Shown here piece by piece: positions 12,605-21,820 of a DNA stretch of 37,728 bases (position 1 is the stretch's first letter; each line of letters starts with the position of its first letter). Made by a program: the position numbers and the translations under genes. The notes under the pieces are model-generated. The model did not search any database, was not told the origin of the DNA, and saw nothing but the letters and a program-made list of their open reading frames with translations. The DNA is taken from assembly GCA_045119835.1 (NCBI GenBank), contig JBGVED010000098.1:1-37728 (forward strand). Reading direction: 5' to 3'. This DNA comes from CALVUJ01 sp045119835. GTDB lineage: Bacteria; Bacillota_I; Bacilli_A; RFN20; DUOF01.

Positions 12605-14437
12605 TTAATAATTACTAACATAGAACTCTAAAGGTATTAGTTTTGTATTATCGCCATTGCCACCCACAAAGCAATTTTCTACTATTAACTTTCCATCATA
12701 TCCTACGCCAAAAACTCTACTAGCAATAGTTCCATTATTATCAACGGCTTGTGTGATTCGCCAAAAACAAGAACCACCTTTTTTTAGTTTAATTTTAGAA
12801 AAAGCAGGAGTTAAATTGGTAACATTATTAGATAGATAATAAGCCAAATAACCATATTTATAATCGAAAACATTATTAATATTAAGTGTTTTTTCACCAT
12901 AACCTATCTCTAAAGATGGATTTGCGTTTTCCCATACCTTGATTTGCTCTATGTCTTTTTCGTGGATTATTTGACCGTTCCACTCTTGGTAAGGCAACGC
13001 CTCTGGTCCTTCGTTTAGCATTACATTTTTTATTTCTACATTAATACCATCACCTTGTATAACCGCCCAACCTATACGCACATATTTAGCATTACTTGGT
13101 GGTGTAAAGGTTAATTTTGGAATAGTGTCATACTCATTGTTATGAGTGAAACCACTAATAAAAGTTTTGTTTTCATTAAAATAAGTTATTGATTTTTGCC
13201 AATACCTATTATTAGGTATATAAGAACAACTTATAGTATATTGAGTGCTACCTTTTACTTCAATGTAATCGCTTAAATTCCACCAATTATTTGATGTCAA
13301 AGAGCCTGTGGAAACATTTATGTAATATTCACTCATTTTACTAATATCAATTAAATTCACATTCTTTTTCCACTCATTCTTCAACAAATCAGCCTGTTCG
13401 TTTGTGATGTGTGAACTTGAGTTGTAAGGGAGATAACCTTCTAAATCACCTTTTATTAATGAAAAAGATATTTTAAAATTGTTATATGTAACCCCACTAT
13501 CAAGATACATGTGCAAACTTTTTATACTTAAATTAGAAACATTTGCTTTATCGCTTTTATTTACTGTTGAATTTAATTGTAAAGGTGTATCAGTGCCTGT
13601 GCTTAATGTAAAATATGAGCCACTACTTATATTGCTATTATTTCCAGAAAAAACATAATTGCCATTTGCATTGACTTGACTATTCAAATAGAATACTCTA
13701 TCAACAATACCCTCTGTTGTACCATTCAAAGTTAAAACATTATCTTTAAAAGAATAAGTTAACCCTCTATAAATAATTTCTTCAACATCACTAAAATCTA
13801 ATTCATTTGCACTTTTCCCAAACTCCTCTTTCAAAAACTCTGCTTCACTATTCGTTATGTGGCGGTTTGGGTTGTATTTTTCATGAGTGGTCATTACACT
13901 ACCTTCTTCTAGTTGAACACCAAAAGAAACATCTATTTCAACACCTGTTGGTATTCCTTCACTCCACACCTCATAAGCAACCATTTTTTCAGTTGTTTCG
14001 AATGTTATTCTATTGTTTGGTTGTATATAATAGTTTTTGCTAACACCACTAGAATTAAATAATTTAAGTATTACACTAAAATTAAGTGATGTTGTTCTTG
14101 AAAACGTATATGTTCCAGTTTCCAAGTCAATAGGCGTTTTACTTATCCATGTAGCATAACTTTGATTTGCTTGACCTTTGAGATTTATTATATCATTTTC
14201 ATTTTTAGATATTTTTAAACCTTTTGCTTCTGAGTTTAAATTAATTAAACTAATTTTATTCTTGCTATCCTCGTACAACTCCTCTGCAAATTGGTGAACT
14301 TCGTTGTCTTTGAATACTACTGTTTTAAATTTCTCTTTTAAATTTACATTATTTTCATCATATACATTTCCTTCTCGTGTGAGTGGATATATTTCTAAAT
14401 TATCTTTATTTAGTAATGTCTTATCTGCATTTGCCAT
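12605..14437 (-). CDS. Second tail fibre / receptor-binding protein with repeated beta modules
   Basis: 610 aa, ATG after CAAGGAGGTTGAATAAAC. After a short N-terminal attachment region, three jelly-roll-like modules follow (about 60-190, 215-340, 360-490), each with aromatic, Asn/Thr/Ser-rich strands (TGTYTFSRTTSLNF; GNYVFSGNNSNISSGSYF; TQYTISCSYIPNNRYW). Two modules are followed by the same linker, HITNSEAEFLKEEFGKS at 193-209 and HITNEQADLLKNEWKKN at 343-359, a clear internal duplication. The last 110 residues are another domain. Such modules resemble carbohydrate-binding domains, so it is probably the host-range protein. Confidence 0.75.
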   Translation of the reverse strand: MANADKTLLNKDNLEIYPLTREGNVYDENNVNLKEKFKTVVFKDNEVHQFAEELYEDSKNKISLINLNSEAKGLKISKNENDIINLKGQANQSYATWISKTPIDLETGTYTFSRTTSLNFSVILKLFNSSGVSKNYYIQPNNRITFETTEKMVAYEVWSEGIPTGVEIDVSFGVQLEEGSVMTTHEKYNPNRHITNSEAEFLKEEFGKSANELDFSDVEEIIYRGLTYSFKDNVLTLNGTTEGIVDRVFYLNSQVNANGNYVFSGNNSNISSGSYFTLSTGTDTPLQLNSTVNKSDKANVSNLSIKSLHMYLDSGVTYNNFKISFSLIKGDLEGYLPYNSSSHITNEQADLLKNEWKKNVNLIDISKMSEYYINVSTGSLTSNNWWNLSDYIEVKGSTQYTISCSYIPNNRYWQKSITYFNENKTFISGFTHNNEYDTIPKLTFTPPSNAKYVRIGWAVIQGDGINVEIKNVMLNEGPEALPYQEWNGQIIHEKDIEQIKVWENANPSLEIGYGEKTLNINNVFDYKYGYLAYYLSNNVTNLTPAFSKIKLKKGGSCFWRITQAVDNNGTIASRVFGVGYDGKLIVENCFVGGNGDNTKLIPLEFYVSNY

Positions 14438-14439
14438 GT

Positions 14440-16062
14440 TTATTCAACCTCCTTGTATATTCTTACAATTTTTTGAAGTGGTCCTGCATCGTAATTGTCA
14501 GTTTTAACCCAGTTCACTTGCGGTGTAAATTCTATACGTTTTCTTGATGCTGAACTAAATGTAATTCCTGTTGCTGTAAATTTAATTGTTAAATATATAT
14601 AATCAAACAATTCTTCATTTATACCTTCACTACCATTTAATTTAATAGTATATGTTGATGTTGTGGAATATATTTGTAGAGGTATAGTTCTATTTTCTAT
14701 TGAAATGAAAATTATGTCTCCTGCTTTAATTGGGCTATATAGTGTTACTGTTTTTTCGGTAGCACCTATATAAGTTGATGCGCTTTCTTTATCTTTATTA
14801 TATAGCACCTCACCTACAACTGCACTTATAATATTATTCTCTATTTTAATGTTATTACCAGCAGTTAGTTTATTTTGTTTTAAACCAAGCCCTATATCTA
14901 CATACTCTCTTGAAGTTTTATCTGCTAATTTGCTATCTACTTCACTTTTCTTATAATAGTTATCAAATGGGTCAATATCAGGTTTAGGACTTGCTTCTGC
15001 ATCTTTACAACGAACATAGTCATCAGGAACTTCACCTGTATCACCTTTAGGACCTTGAGGACCAGTTTCACCCTGTATTCCTTGAGGACCAGTAGGACCG
15101 ATAGGACCAGCTTCACCAATAGGACCTCTTTCTCCTTGTGGACCTTGTAATTTACCTTGATTGTACCAGCCCAAATTTCCGTTTTTGTTTAACCAAACAT
15201 ACACATCTTTAGGTATTGTTGTGCCTACGAAATAAGCAGTTCCTAAATCACCTTCAGTTAGTGTAGGTAAATTAGATATATTATCTACTTCTCTAGTTAT
15301 TACAAAACTTGTTCCACTTTCTCCCTTGTCGCCTTTATCACCTCGTGGACCTTGTGGACCAGCAACACCTTGCTCACCTTGTTTTCCTTGAATACCTTGT
15401 GGTCCAGTTTCTCCTCTATCACCCTTATCTCCTTTGCTACCTTTTGGGATAACAAAGTTAAATACAGCATCGTTTTCAGTTCCTGTGTTAGTTATAATAA
15501 CATCGGTTCCTTCTTTTCCAGTAGCAACACTTCCTATTTTAATTGTAGCTGCCTCACCTTTCAATCCCTCTGCTTCTATTTTATCTTCTACACGTTCCCA
15601 TGTATTTTCGTATTGTTGCATTAATTCTGCATGATTTTCTCTTATTGTTTCTTGCATTTGGTGATATTGAGCATCAGTTATAGTAGGTTCGCTATGTGTA
15701 TCACTTTTATTTATTGGAATAGTTATTTGTGAACTACATAATTGTGTATCATTTTCTGCTGATATTAAGTTAATAGTTATTGTTAAATTACCACTCAAAG
15801 AAGTCAAAGTTTCGCTTAATTTAAAGAAAAAACCTTTGTATTCGCTACCTTTAAATTCAAAATCTTTTGGTGATGTTGCTAATTCTGGATGAATAGTCCC
15901 GTCTGGCAAAGTAACCGAAATAGTTACAAAGCCATTAGTGTAATCATAAACATCATAAGCAACATAGTAATAATCGACATTATTATTGCCTTGACTAACA
16001 GGATTTAAAGTAGAATCTACTAAAATCCCTAAATTATTAAATTTTAAATAGTTATTATTCAT
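14440..16062 (-). CDS. Baseplate/fibre protein: BppU-like N-terminus with two collagen-like segments
   Basis: 540 aa, ATG after TAGGAGGGAAAAT. Residues 1-120 resemble the N-terminal domain of BppU-type upper baseplate proteins (NNVDYYYVAYDVYDYTNGF; TLPDGT). Residues 125-170 form a helical coil. Two Gly-X-Y collagen-like runs at 208-250 and 307-343 flank a small domain (TEGDLGTAYFVG, LNKNGNLGWYNQG). The C-terminal 190 residues are strand-rich. A trimeric rod is expected. Read from late-type site 5. Collagen repeats in phage fibres recombine easily and may vary between isolates. Confidence 0.82.
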   Translation of the reverse strand: MNNNYLKFNNLGILVDSTLNPVSQGNNNVDYYYVAYDVYDYTNGFVTISVTLPDGTIHPELATSPKDFEFKGSEYKGFFFKLSETLTSLSGNLTITINLISAENDTQLCSSQITIPINKSDTHSEPTITDAQYHQMQETIRENHAELMQQYENTWERVEDKIEAEGLKGEAATIKIGSVATGKEGTDVIITNTGTENDAVFNFVIPKGSKGDKGDRGETGPQGIQGKQGEQGVAGPQGPRGDKGDKGESGTSFVITREVDNISNLPTLTEGDLGTAYFVGTTIPKDVYVWLNKNGNLGWYNQGKLQGPQGERGPIGEAGPIGPTGPQGIQGETGPQGPKGDTGEVPDDYVRCKDAEASPKPDIDPFDNYYKKSEVDSKLADKTSREYVDIGLGLKQNKLTAGNNIKIENNIISAVVGEVLYNKDKESASTYIGATEKTVTLYSPIKAGDIIFISIENRTIPLQIYSTTSTYTIKLNGSEGINEELFDYIYLTIKFTATGITFSSASRKRIEFTPQVNWVKTDNYDAGPLQKIVRIYKEVE

Positions 16063-16080
16063 ATTTTCCCTCCTATCAAT

Positions 16081-16089
16081 AGTATATCT
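16081..16089 (-). promoter_or_regulatory. Late-type promoter, site 5 (fibre operon)
   Basis: Minus strand: A7, GATATACTATTGATAGGAGGG, with TATACT at 16086-16081. There is no terminator before it; the stop of the tail hub gene is 8 nt upstream, so it adds transcripts for the fibre genes. Confidence 0.68.
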
Positions 16090-16093
16090 TTTT

Positions 16094-18565
16094 TTAATAT
16101 GGTTTTTCTTCTACTTTTAAATAAATCTTTGTTGGTATTGTTTTTTCTTTTCCTTTGTTTACGCCCAAAATAAGCCTTCCTGTGTTCTTTTCTACTATTG
16201 CCCATGATTTCCATTGGCTAGTATCTTTTCCGCTTAAATATAGGCTTAAATTGTCTAGTGTATTTGCTACTCCATTTGATGATAACCAATACGAACCATC
16301 AGTAAAATCCAAATAAATTGTATCATCTAATATTCCTATTCCATACTCATCGCCTATTTCGTATTCTTCTTTGGTTGAATATACTATCCCTATATTATAA
16401 TAAGCAACATTGTATCTATAACCTATCCCTGTATATTTAGCAAAATCTCCAACTATTACATTTGCACTATCTTTATAATTTATATTTAAAGTAATAGCTG
16501 TTGTTTCTCCATTATCTTTATACAAAGTTTTCGTTTGTGATAACAAATAATTTCCTTCTATCATGTTTCTATTGCTTTGTCTTACCATAGGTAAATCATT
16601 AGAAAACTGTTTGTAATTATTCAATTCTTCTTTGCTTGTTGCTTTTTCAACATATTCTTCCCTTTTGTTTGTATAAATCGAAAAATTTATACCCTCAAAT
16701 TCACCAAAATCGTCAGTATATCTAACATATTCTTGCTTAGTTCCGCCTGTAGCTTCTCCATTTAGTCTAATTCCCGCACTAAAGTTATCCATAAATTGAA
16801 ATTGAATAACATTTGATTTACCGCAAATAAATGAACTAGGGCTTAATAGTACTTCATAAGGTTTTCCACTTTCATCAACTAACAAATTATTTGAACTTAA
16901 ACGATTGTAAGTTGAACATATACAATATTTAGGGTATTCATAATAATCGTATCCTACGAGTATTTCATGATTTTTAATACCACTCAAAGATAAAGGCATT
17001 AATATATATCTTATTAAGCCGTCATACCCTTGTCTTTCTAAATGAAATGTAACATCATAGTTAAAAACATCATTTCTTATTACACTTTCTGTTGATATTT
17101 GTGTACTCCTTTTCTTTGAATTTAACCCATAGAACATGTTTTTTCTAACGAAATCTTTGTACAAATAGCCTTTAAACAAGCAATAATCTTTATAATAGAC
17201 AATTTCAGTTTGTGTTAATACATATCTACCTATGTAATCCCCTAATTCTGGTATTTTTTCATCATACATATATGTTGCAGTTATTATTTGATTTTTATTA
17301 CCTAATTTATTAAGTTTATCTTGTTCTACTTTGCCAAAATTCAAAACATCTACTTGCGTTTCTGCTTGGTTATCTATTAAAGTTGCGTTGTACTCGTTTT
17401 CTTTTTCTACAATAAATCTAAAACTTTCATTAGCTCTATACTCCAATTTGAAGTAAACATTATTTCTTATATTTGCTTCGGTGAAGTCAGGAATAGCCTT
17501 ATTACCTAATGTTGTTTTAAGAGAAGTTTTGATAATATTGAATAAAGCAGTACTTGTATTACTGCCTAATATAGCAGTTTCGTTATAACTCAAGCCTTCA
17601 ATAGTATTACCACCTCGATTATAATAAAGTGCTGCTCTTTTATATCTTCCAACAACTTCTCCTGCATCAGTAGATACTTTATATGTATCATAAATAGCCT
17701 TTTCTACTACTTTGTCTGTTATATCTAATTTAGCGATACCACTTGTTTCTTCATCTTCAATTTTATAAGGCACGAAAAGATATATATTTGATAATTCACC
17801 TATGTCATAAATTGGTTTTTCTAACATTATAATCATATTATCATCATTTACAACTGCTTGATTTTCACCTGCTCTTACGCTTATTCCTGCAATAGTAGAA
17901 AAGTTTTTGCTTTCAGTTACGCCATTTGCCACTTGAATATCTAACCTATTAGCATAATCTTTAATGGTTTGTGTATCGTTATTATAGTATAACTTGCTTT
18001 CATCTATTTCTTCACCATAATCATCTAATCTCATAAAGCCTATTTTATTATTGACAACCTTAACTGTTGCGTTAATTTTCCCTAACAAAGTATTAAACAC
18101 TTCAAAAGCAGTAGGTCTATTAAATTCTTCTTCAGGGCATGATTCTAATAATGTAGAAATGCTTTCATCTAAAGTTAACTCATTGTATTGTGGATAAATG
18201 TAAGTTAAGTAGTATTCTTCTAATTTTTTATATATAGTTTTCGGTTCTTTTCCTATTGGTTGAGTTATTTTTAAATTAGGCATTACTACCTTTTGCAATT
18301 TAATAGTTTCATCTATTAAATTAATATCATAGTTATACTTCAATGGATTAAATGATACTGTTGTTTCAACCCAAGTGTCGATTAAAAAATACTCCGTTCC
18401 AAATCTCTCATCAGTTATCTCAACAAAGTCAAAAGGAGATAGATTTAACTTATCGCTAAAAGGTATTGTGATAGTTGCACTTTTTAATTCTTCTCCTTTG
18501 ATTTTATTAAAAAGAAATCCATCTACCAAATCATACTCAACACCATTTATCTTTAAATTAGTCAT
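16094..18565 (-). CDS. Tail hub / minor structural protein (prophage tail-protein type)
   Basis: 823 aa, ATG after GGAGGTAGAGGAACTT, overlapping the previous stop by 8 nt. The N-terminus (KINGVEYDLVDGFLFNKIKG, FDFVEITDERFGTEYFLID, VSFNPLKYNYDINLIDETIKLQ) follows the pattern of Gram-positive phage tail hub proteins (gp27-like barrels; 'ATITIPF' and 'EYYLTYIYPQYNEL' segments). The middle and C-terminal parts are long beta-rich modules. No peptidase or lysozyme motif was found, unlike many relatives which carry a tail-associated cell-wall enzyme. It probably forms the tail tip to which the BppU-like fibre binds. Confidence 0.75.
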   Translation of the reverse strand: MTNLKINGVEYDLVDGFLFNKIKGEELKSATITIPFSDKLNLSPFDFVEITDERFGTEYFLIDTWVETTVSFNPLKYNYDINLIDETIKLQKVVMPNLKITQPIGKEPKTIYKKLEEYYLTYIYPQYNELTLDESISTLLESCPEEEFNRPTAFEVFNTLLGKINATVKVVNNKIGFMRLDDYGEEIDESKLYYNNDTQTIKDYANRLDIQVANGVTESKNFSTIAGISVRAGENQAVVNDDNMIIMLEKPIYDIGELSNIYLFVPYKIEDEETSGIAKLDITDKVVEKAIYDTYKVSTDAGEVVGRYKRAALYYNRGGNTIEGLSYNETAILGSNTSTALFNIIKTSLKTTLGNKAIPDFTEANIRNNVYFKLEYRANESFRFIVEKENEYNATLIDNQAETQVDVLNFGKVEQDKLNKLGNKNQIITATYMYDEKIPELGDYIGRYVLTQTEIVYYKDYCLFKGYLYKDFVRKNMFYGLNSKKRSTQISTESVIRNDVFNYDVTFHLERQGYDGLIRYILMPLSLSGIKNHEILVGYDYYEYPKYCICSTYNRLSSNNLLVDESGKPYEVLLSPSSFICGKSNVIQFQFMDNFSAGIRLNGEATGGTKQEYVRYTDDFGEFEGINFSIYTNKREEYVEKATSKEELNNYKQFSNDLPMVRQSNRNMIEGNYLLSQTKTLYKDNGETTAITLNINYKDSANVIVGDFAKYTGIGYRYNVAYYNIGIVYSTKEEYEIGDEYGIGILDDTIYLDFTDGSYWLSSNGVANTLDNLSLYLSGKDTSQWKSWAIVEKNTGRLILGVNKGKEKTIPTKIYLKVEEKPY

Positions 18566-18974
18566 AAGTTCCTCTACCTCCGTCTATTGTTACATTTCCA
18601 CTTCTTTGATACAACAATGCTGCTTGTTGGTTTGCTTTATCCCTTGCAACAGCATTACTTATTCCTTGTGTAGTAAGTTGTATTCCTACCGCTATTGCAC
18701 CAACCCAACCAGTAGTAGCAATTTGTGTTACATAACTTGCTACATTTAAAGCATTTTCTATATTCCTCTGCGCTATTGTGTTCCCAGTCATATTACCAAA
18801 TTGAGCCATACCATAATTAGCAATACTTTTACCTGCGTTTATTAGTGCGTTTGTTATTGCTTTGTCTTTTAAACTTTCGCCACCACTTTTCTTATCTTTG
18901 GTAGTAATAGCATTTTCTGTTTGTGTGCTAGTTTCTTGTGTTTTTCTAATTACTATTTCTATTGGTTGTGCCAT
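18558..18974 (-). CDS. Small tail-module protein at the tape-measure position
   Basis: 138 aa from ATG 18972-18974 behind GAGAGGTGATAGGA. A polar N-terminus (about 1-40), then a long helix with Ala/Gly/Asn and a hydrophobic Gly-rich stretch (ATTGWVGAIAVGIQL, about 95-110), then NAVARDKANQQAALLYQ and a Gly-rich end. It lies between the tail completion gene and the hub, exactly where a tape measure gene normally sits, yet that is 600-1500 aa in siphoviruses. At about 1.5 angstrom per residue it would span only about 20 nm, suggesting a very short tail. Identification as a mini tape measure is inferred from position and character, not homology. Confidence 0.5.
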   Translation of the reverse strand: MAQPIEIVIRKTQETSTQTENAITTKDKKSGGESLKDKAITNALINAGKSIANYGMAQFGNMTGNTIAQRNIENALNVASYVTQIATTGWVGAIAVGIQLTTQGISNAVARDKANQQAALLYQRSGNVTIDGGRGTYD

Positions 18975-19034
18975 TCCTATCACCTCTCAAACATAATTGA
19001 TTAAATAATGATATACCTACTAATATGTACATAA

Positions 19035-19778
19035 TTAACACGCTATAAACACAACACTTCTTGTTGCTGGATTAGTTCTATCATGTACACCATTATACGA
19101 AAGTATCCTACAAATATAATTTTCTTCTGTTCCATCATTATATTCTAATTTCAATGTGTAAGTGTCATTTAACAATTTTTTGCCTTGTCGTAATAAAGAT
19201 AACATAGTATTAAATGGACCTATTTGAGAAAAAGAACCTATTGATATTTGCACATTAGCATTTGCCATCATCGCCTTTTGCAAATTGTCTTTAGTAGTTT
19301 TAGCAGGATTTGGTTGAGCAGAATAAGTAATGTTTAGAGATGTATAGTTTATTTCTTTGCCGTTGATAAAAACTTTTGTAACATCGCATATATTTTGAGT
19401 AATTAACAAAGTTCCACTCATAAATATTTCTGCTCGTTTTGTATGACCTATTTGTAAGAAGTTATTTGCATCAACTGGTGTGCTATAATCTTGTTTAATA
19501 TAATCTAACCCTAGCATTGTATGAGAATTGCTATATTTAGCAACAAACAAATCTAATATAGATAAAGTATCATTTACTTCGTTAGCAGCACTATACACAT
19601 TAAATTGAATAGGAACAAACTTAACATCTCCTACTATGCTACCTGTTAAATGTTTGATAGCAACTAATATTTCGTTATCTTTTGGATTATAGTTAAAGTT
19701 TATTTCTTCAACTACCTTTATTATATATTTATCAGTTAATTCTTGTATTGCGTTCTTAATATAATCTTTATAATTCAT
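19035..19778 (-). CDS. Tail completion/tube protein, possible two-domain fusion
   Basis: 247 aa. Residues 1-95 (KDYIKNAIQELTDKYIIKV, KFVPIQFNVYSAANEVN) suit a tail-terminator-like alpha/beta domain. Residues 110-247 (KRAEIFMSGTLLIT, KVFINGKEINYTSLNITYS, then TYTLKLEYNDGTEEN) are beta-rich and look like a tail-tube or distal-tail type domain. Together they would replace two separate genes in a long-tailed phage. The start overlaps the preceding stop. Assignment is from order and secondary-structure pattern. Confidence 0.5.
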   Translation of the reverse strand: MNYKDYIKNAIQELTDKYIIKVVEEINFNYNPKDNEILVAIKHLTGSIVGDVKFVPIQFNVYSAANEVNDTLSILDLFVAKYSNSHTMLGLDYIKQDYSTPVDANNFLQIGHTKRAEIFMSGTLLITQNICDVTKVFINGKEINYTSLNITYSAQPNPAKTTKDNLQKAMMANANVQISIGSFSQIGPFNTMLSLLRQGKKLLNDTYTLKLEYNDGTEENYICRILSYNGVHDRTNPATRSVVFIAC

Positions 19779-20106
19779 TAATTACACCATCTTTCCCTGC
19801 TATTACACCAGCAGTTCTTTGTATTGTCTTTTCTACCCACAAATAGTTTTGCTTCTCTTGTTGTGGTTTGTTTTTTCTTCTATTTTCATAACTTTGTTGG
19901 CTACTAGGTTTTCTATTACCCCAGTTATAGTTAACATATCTAGCATAATTTACACCTTTACTATTTGTAGCATTTGATATTGTTATTATATACCTATCTT
20001 CTAGTTCTTGAAATGTTATATTTGCTTTCATGTTACCTGTATCGACAGGGCATGCACTTAATAAGTTTGCGTATAACATGTTAGCAAATACTCCGCTATT
20101 CTCCAC
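19768..20106 (-). CDS. Neck protein of the HK97 gp10 type
   Basis: 112 aa from GTG 20104-20106; AAGGGT is 7 nt upstream and there is no ATG alternative. The sequence 'ANLLSACPVDTGNMKANITFQ' is the signature of the HK97 gp10/SPP1 gp16-17 family, whose core reads 'P.DTG.L..SI'. NYNWGNRKPSS and the basic NRRKNKPQQEK stretch, then LWVEKTIQRTAG, follow. It joins the head to the tail. Overlaps both neighbours by 11 nt. Confidence 0.75.
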   Translation of the reverse strand: MENSGVFANMLYANLLSACPVDTGNMKANITFQELEDRYIITISNATNSKGVNYARYVNYNWGNRKPSSQQSYENRRKNKPQQEKQNYLWVEKTIQRTAGVIAGKDGVINEL

Positions 20107-20476
20107 TCAAATTACCCTTAACTCTTATAATTCTTCTAGTGATAGGTCTACGACTAAATTGTAAACTACTAGGGATTTCTTCTTCTTCCCATGACAACAC
20201 AACATTAAGCTCTTCACCATAAGTGTTGTAGATATAATCTCCTACCTTAATTTTAATATTATCAGTAGTGATAATAGTATCGTTTTTTGCAAATGTTCTA
20301 ACTATATTTCCATGTTCATCTTCTTCGTATGTTGGATTTGCTCCTCCAGTTCCTCTAAAGGCATATTTAGGAACTGCACTATGATTTAATATTTCTTCAG
20401 TATTAGTATCAGCAGGATATACAAGAAACCTCTCGTATGAGTCTTGGTCTCTGCCTATTCTTAAATCTACGCCCAT
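20096..20476 (-). CDS. Head closure / head-tail joining protein
   Basis: 126 aa, ATG with AAGG 7 nt upstream. Strand-rich: LRIGRDQDSYERFLVYP, then a flexible acidic loop (TYEEDEHGNIVRTF), TDNIKIKVGDYIYNTYGEELNVV, and a basic end (RRPITRRIIRVKG). The order connector, this gene, gp10-like, tail completion matches SPP1/HK97-type neck modules, in which this place holds the head closure (stopper) protein. Not identified by motif. Confidence 0.6.
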   Translation of the reverse strand: MGVDLRIGRDQDSYERFLVYPADTNTEEILNHSAVPKYAFRGTGGANPTYEEDEHGNIVRTFAKNDTIITTDNIKIKVGDYIYNTYGEELNVVLSWEEEEIPSSLQFSRRPITRRIIRVKGNLSGE

Positions 20477-20477
20477 C

Positions 20478-20786
20478 TTAATACCTTATAGCACGAATAA
20501 ACCCAGTTTGATGAAAATAATTCCATGCAATAGGGTCTAATTTGCCATCTCGACCTTTATTTAAGAAATGCCTTACTTGATACATTAAACCATACTTGAA
20601 ATCTTGTAAATTGCTATCATTAACCATATTTTCACTAAATCCATATTTTCTAAGTTCCATAATTGTAAATCTCTCTACTTCATTTAGGAATCTATCTACT
20701 TTACCTTTTGCATTGTCATCATTAGGAAGTTCTATTTCTAAGTCTATGCCATCAAATTTTAAATAATCGCTCTTGTTTAGATACAT
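20478..20786 (-). CDS. Head-tail connector (gp6/gp15-like adaptor)
   Basis: 102 aa, ATG after TAAGGAGGAATAAAT. All-helical with the pattern of adaptor proteins that dock on the portal: 'VDRFLNEVERFTIMELRKYGF', then 'LQDFKYGLMYQVRHFL', and C-terminal FHQTGFIRAIRY. It is the first gene after the capsid terminator and relies on read-through. Length agrees with the family (about 95-110 aa). Confidence 0.65.
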   Translation of the reverse strand: MYLNKSDYLKFDGIDLEIELPNDDNAKGKVDRFLNEVERFTIMELRKYGFSENMVNDSNLQDFKYGLMYQVRHFLNKGRDGKLDPIAWNYFHQTGFIRAIRY

Positions 20787-20802
20787 ATTTATTCCTCCTT
20801 AT

Positions 20803-20836
20803 AAAAAAAGGGCAAGGGTTTCATAACCCACACCCT
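20803..20836 (-). terminator. Terminator after the major capsid gene
   Basis: On the minus strand GGGTT/AACCC with a 4-nt loop, extended by GGG/CCC around a small internal loop, then TTTTTTT. No late-type promoter follows, so partial read-through would lower neck and tail expression relative to capsid, as in many phages. Confidence 0.85.
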
Positions 20837-20859
20837 CTTGTTTGTGTTTAATTTATTAA

Positions 20860-21807
20860 TTAAGCAGTAACTTTAACGCCTTTTAATACTGCTAAAGCTC
20901 TTGAGTTCTTTAATGCAACACCTGCTACAAACTCAACATCTCCTTTATGTACTGCTTTTGCTTCAGTAAAGTCAGGAGTGTGAACAGAGATAATCTTATC
21001 TCCTTTTGGTGTAACACCATGTAAAGCATCTAATCCAAAGTTAACTAGGTAGATATTTGATGCTCCACCTGTTACTGGGATAATGTCTTTTGTTGAAGAA
21101 CCATCAAAGTATTGTCCTAAATCAACAAATCTAACTCCATCATAACCATCAGTAGTTCTTCCAAAAGCATCTTCACTAGATGTTTTATAACCTAAAATTC
21201 TTGCTGCTGATTTTAATTTAGAGATAGTTTTAGAGTTTGCTAGAATCATGTCAGGTTTTCTTAACATGTGTGCCATAGCTTCATCTAAAGCTTCTACTAA
21301 TGCACCAGCACTTGTTTCATCTACCATAGTCAAATCAACATCACTTGCATCAATTTCGCTATCTGTTCCTTCTGCTAATTTAGCCAAACCGTTAAATTCT
21401 GTATCAATAGAAGCATCTCCATTGATTAATAGGTGTTGGAATCTACTAACTGTTGCAATTGTTTTTTGTTCTGTTTGGAAAGCAACTTCATTAACTGCTC
21501 CACTTGTTTGAGCGATAACTCTATCAATTTCATAAGAACCACCCATTACAACTAAATCAGTTGTTTTCTTTTCTCTTTTTGCTTCTTGAGGTGTGTATTC
21601 CTCATTAATTCTTCTACCTGCTGCTGTTGCAGGAGTTTTCAATTGAACATATCCGTATGTCAATGTACTTCCGCCTGTACCAGGACTTACTGCATCATCG
21701 AATGTCATAGCATCCAATACTGCACTATTTCTTCTTAATGTGTCAATAACTTGTTGGTCAACTTTATCAGCCATTCCAACTTTAGCTTCTTCTAATGTAA
21801 CTGCCAT
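20860..21807 (-). CDS. Major capsid protein (HK97 fold)
   Basis: 315 aa, ATG after AAGGGGGAATATTAA. Features of the HK97-fold capsid group without a prohead protease: N-terminal helix (LEEAKVGMADKVDQQVIDTL), an E-loop-like GGSTLTYGYVQLKTP stretch, the spine helix (TEQKTIATVSRFQHLLING, about 118-136) and a C-terminal strand set (VEFVAGVALKNSRALAVLK). The gene lies directly after the scaffold and before a strong terminator, so it is highly expressed. Codons are cleaner and less AT-biased than in the neighbours, as expected for an abundant protein. Confidence 0.85.
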   Translation of the reverse strand: MAVTLEEAKVGMADKVDQQVIDTLRRNSAVLDAMTFDDAVSPGTGGSTLTYGYVQLKTPATAAGRRINEEYTPQEAKREKKTTDLVVMGGSYEIDRVIAQTSGAVNEVAFQTEQKTIATVSRFQHLLINGDASIDTEFNGLAKLAEGTDSEIDASDVDLTMVDETSAGALVEALDEAMAHMLRKPDMILANSKTISKLKSAARILGYKTSSEDAFGRTTDGYDGVRFVDLGQYFDGSSTKDIIPVTGGASNIYLVNFGLDALHGVTPKGDKIISVHTPDFTEAKAVHKGDVEFVAGVALKNSRALAVLKGVKVTA

Positions 21808-21820
21808 TTAATATTCCCCC

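Noticed and set aside
14640..14660. AATAGTATATGTTG resembles the late promoter motif
   Set aside because: It lies inside the fibre gene, has no A/T tract upstream and no operon start downstream; taken as chance.
18999..19025. TGATATACCTACTAATATG in a 60-bp intergenic gap, plus orientation
   Set aside because: It points against all nearby genes and departs from the motif after TATAC; no target gene.
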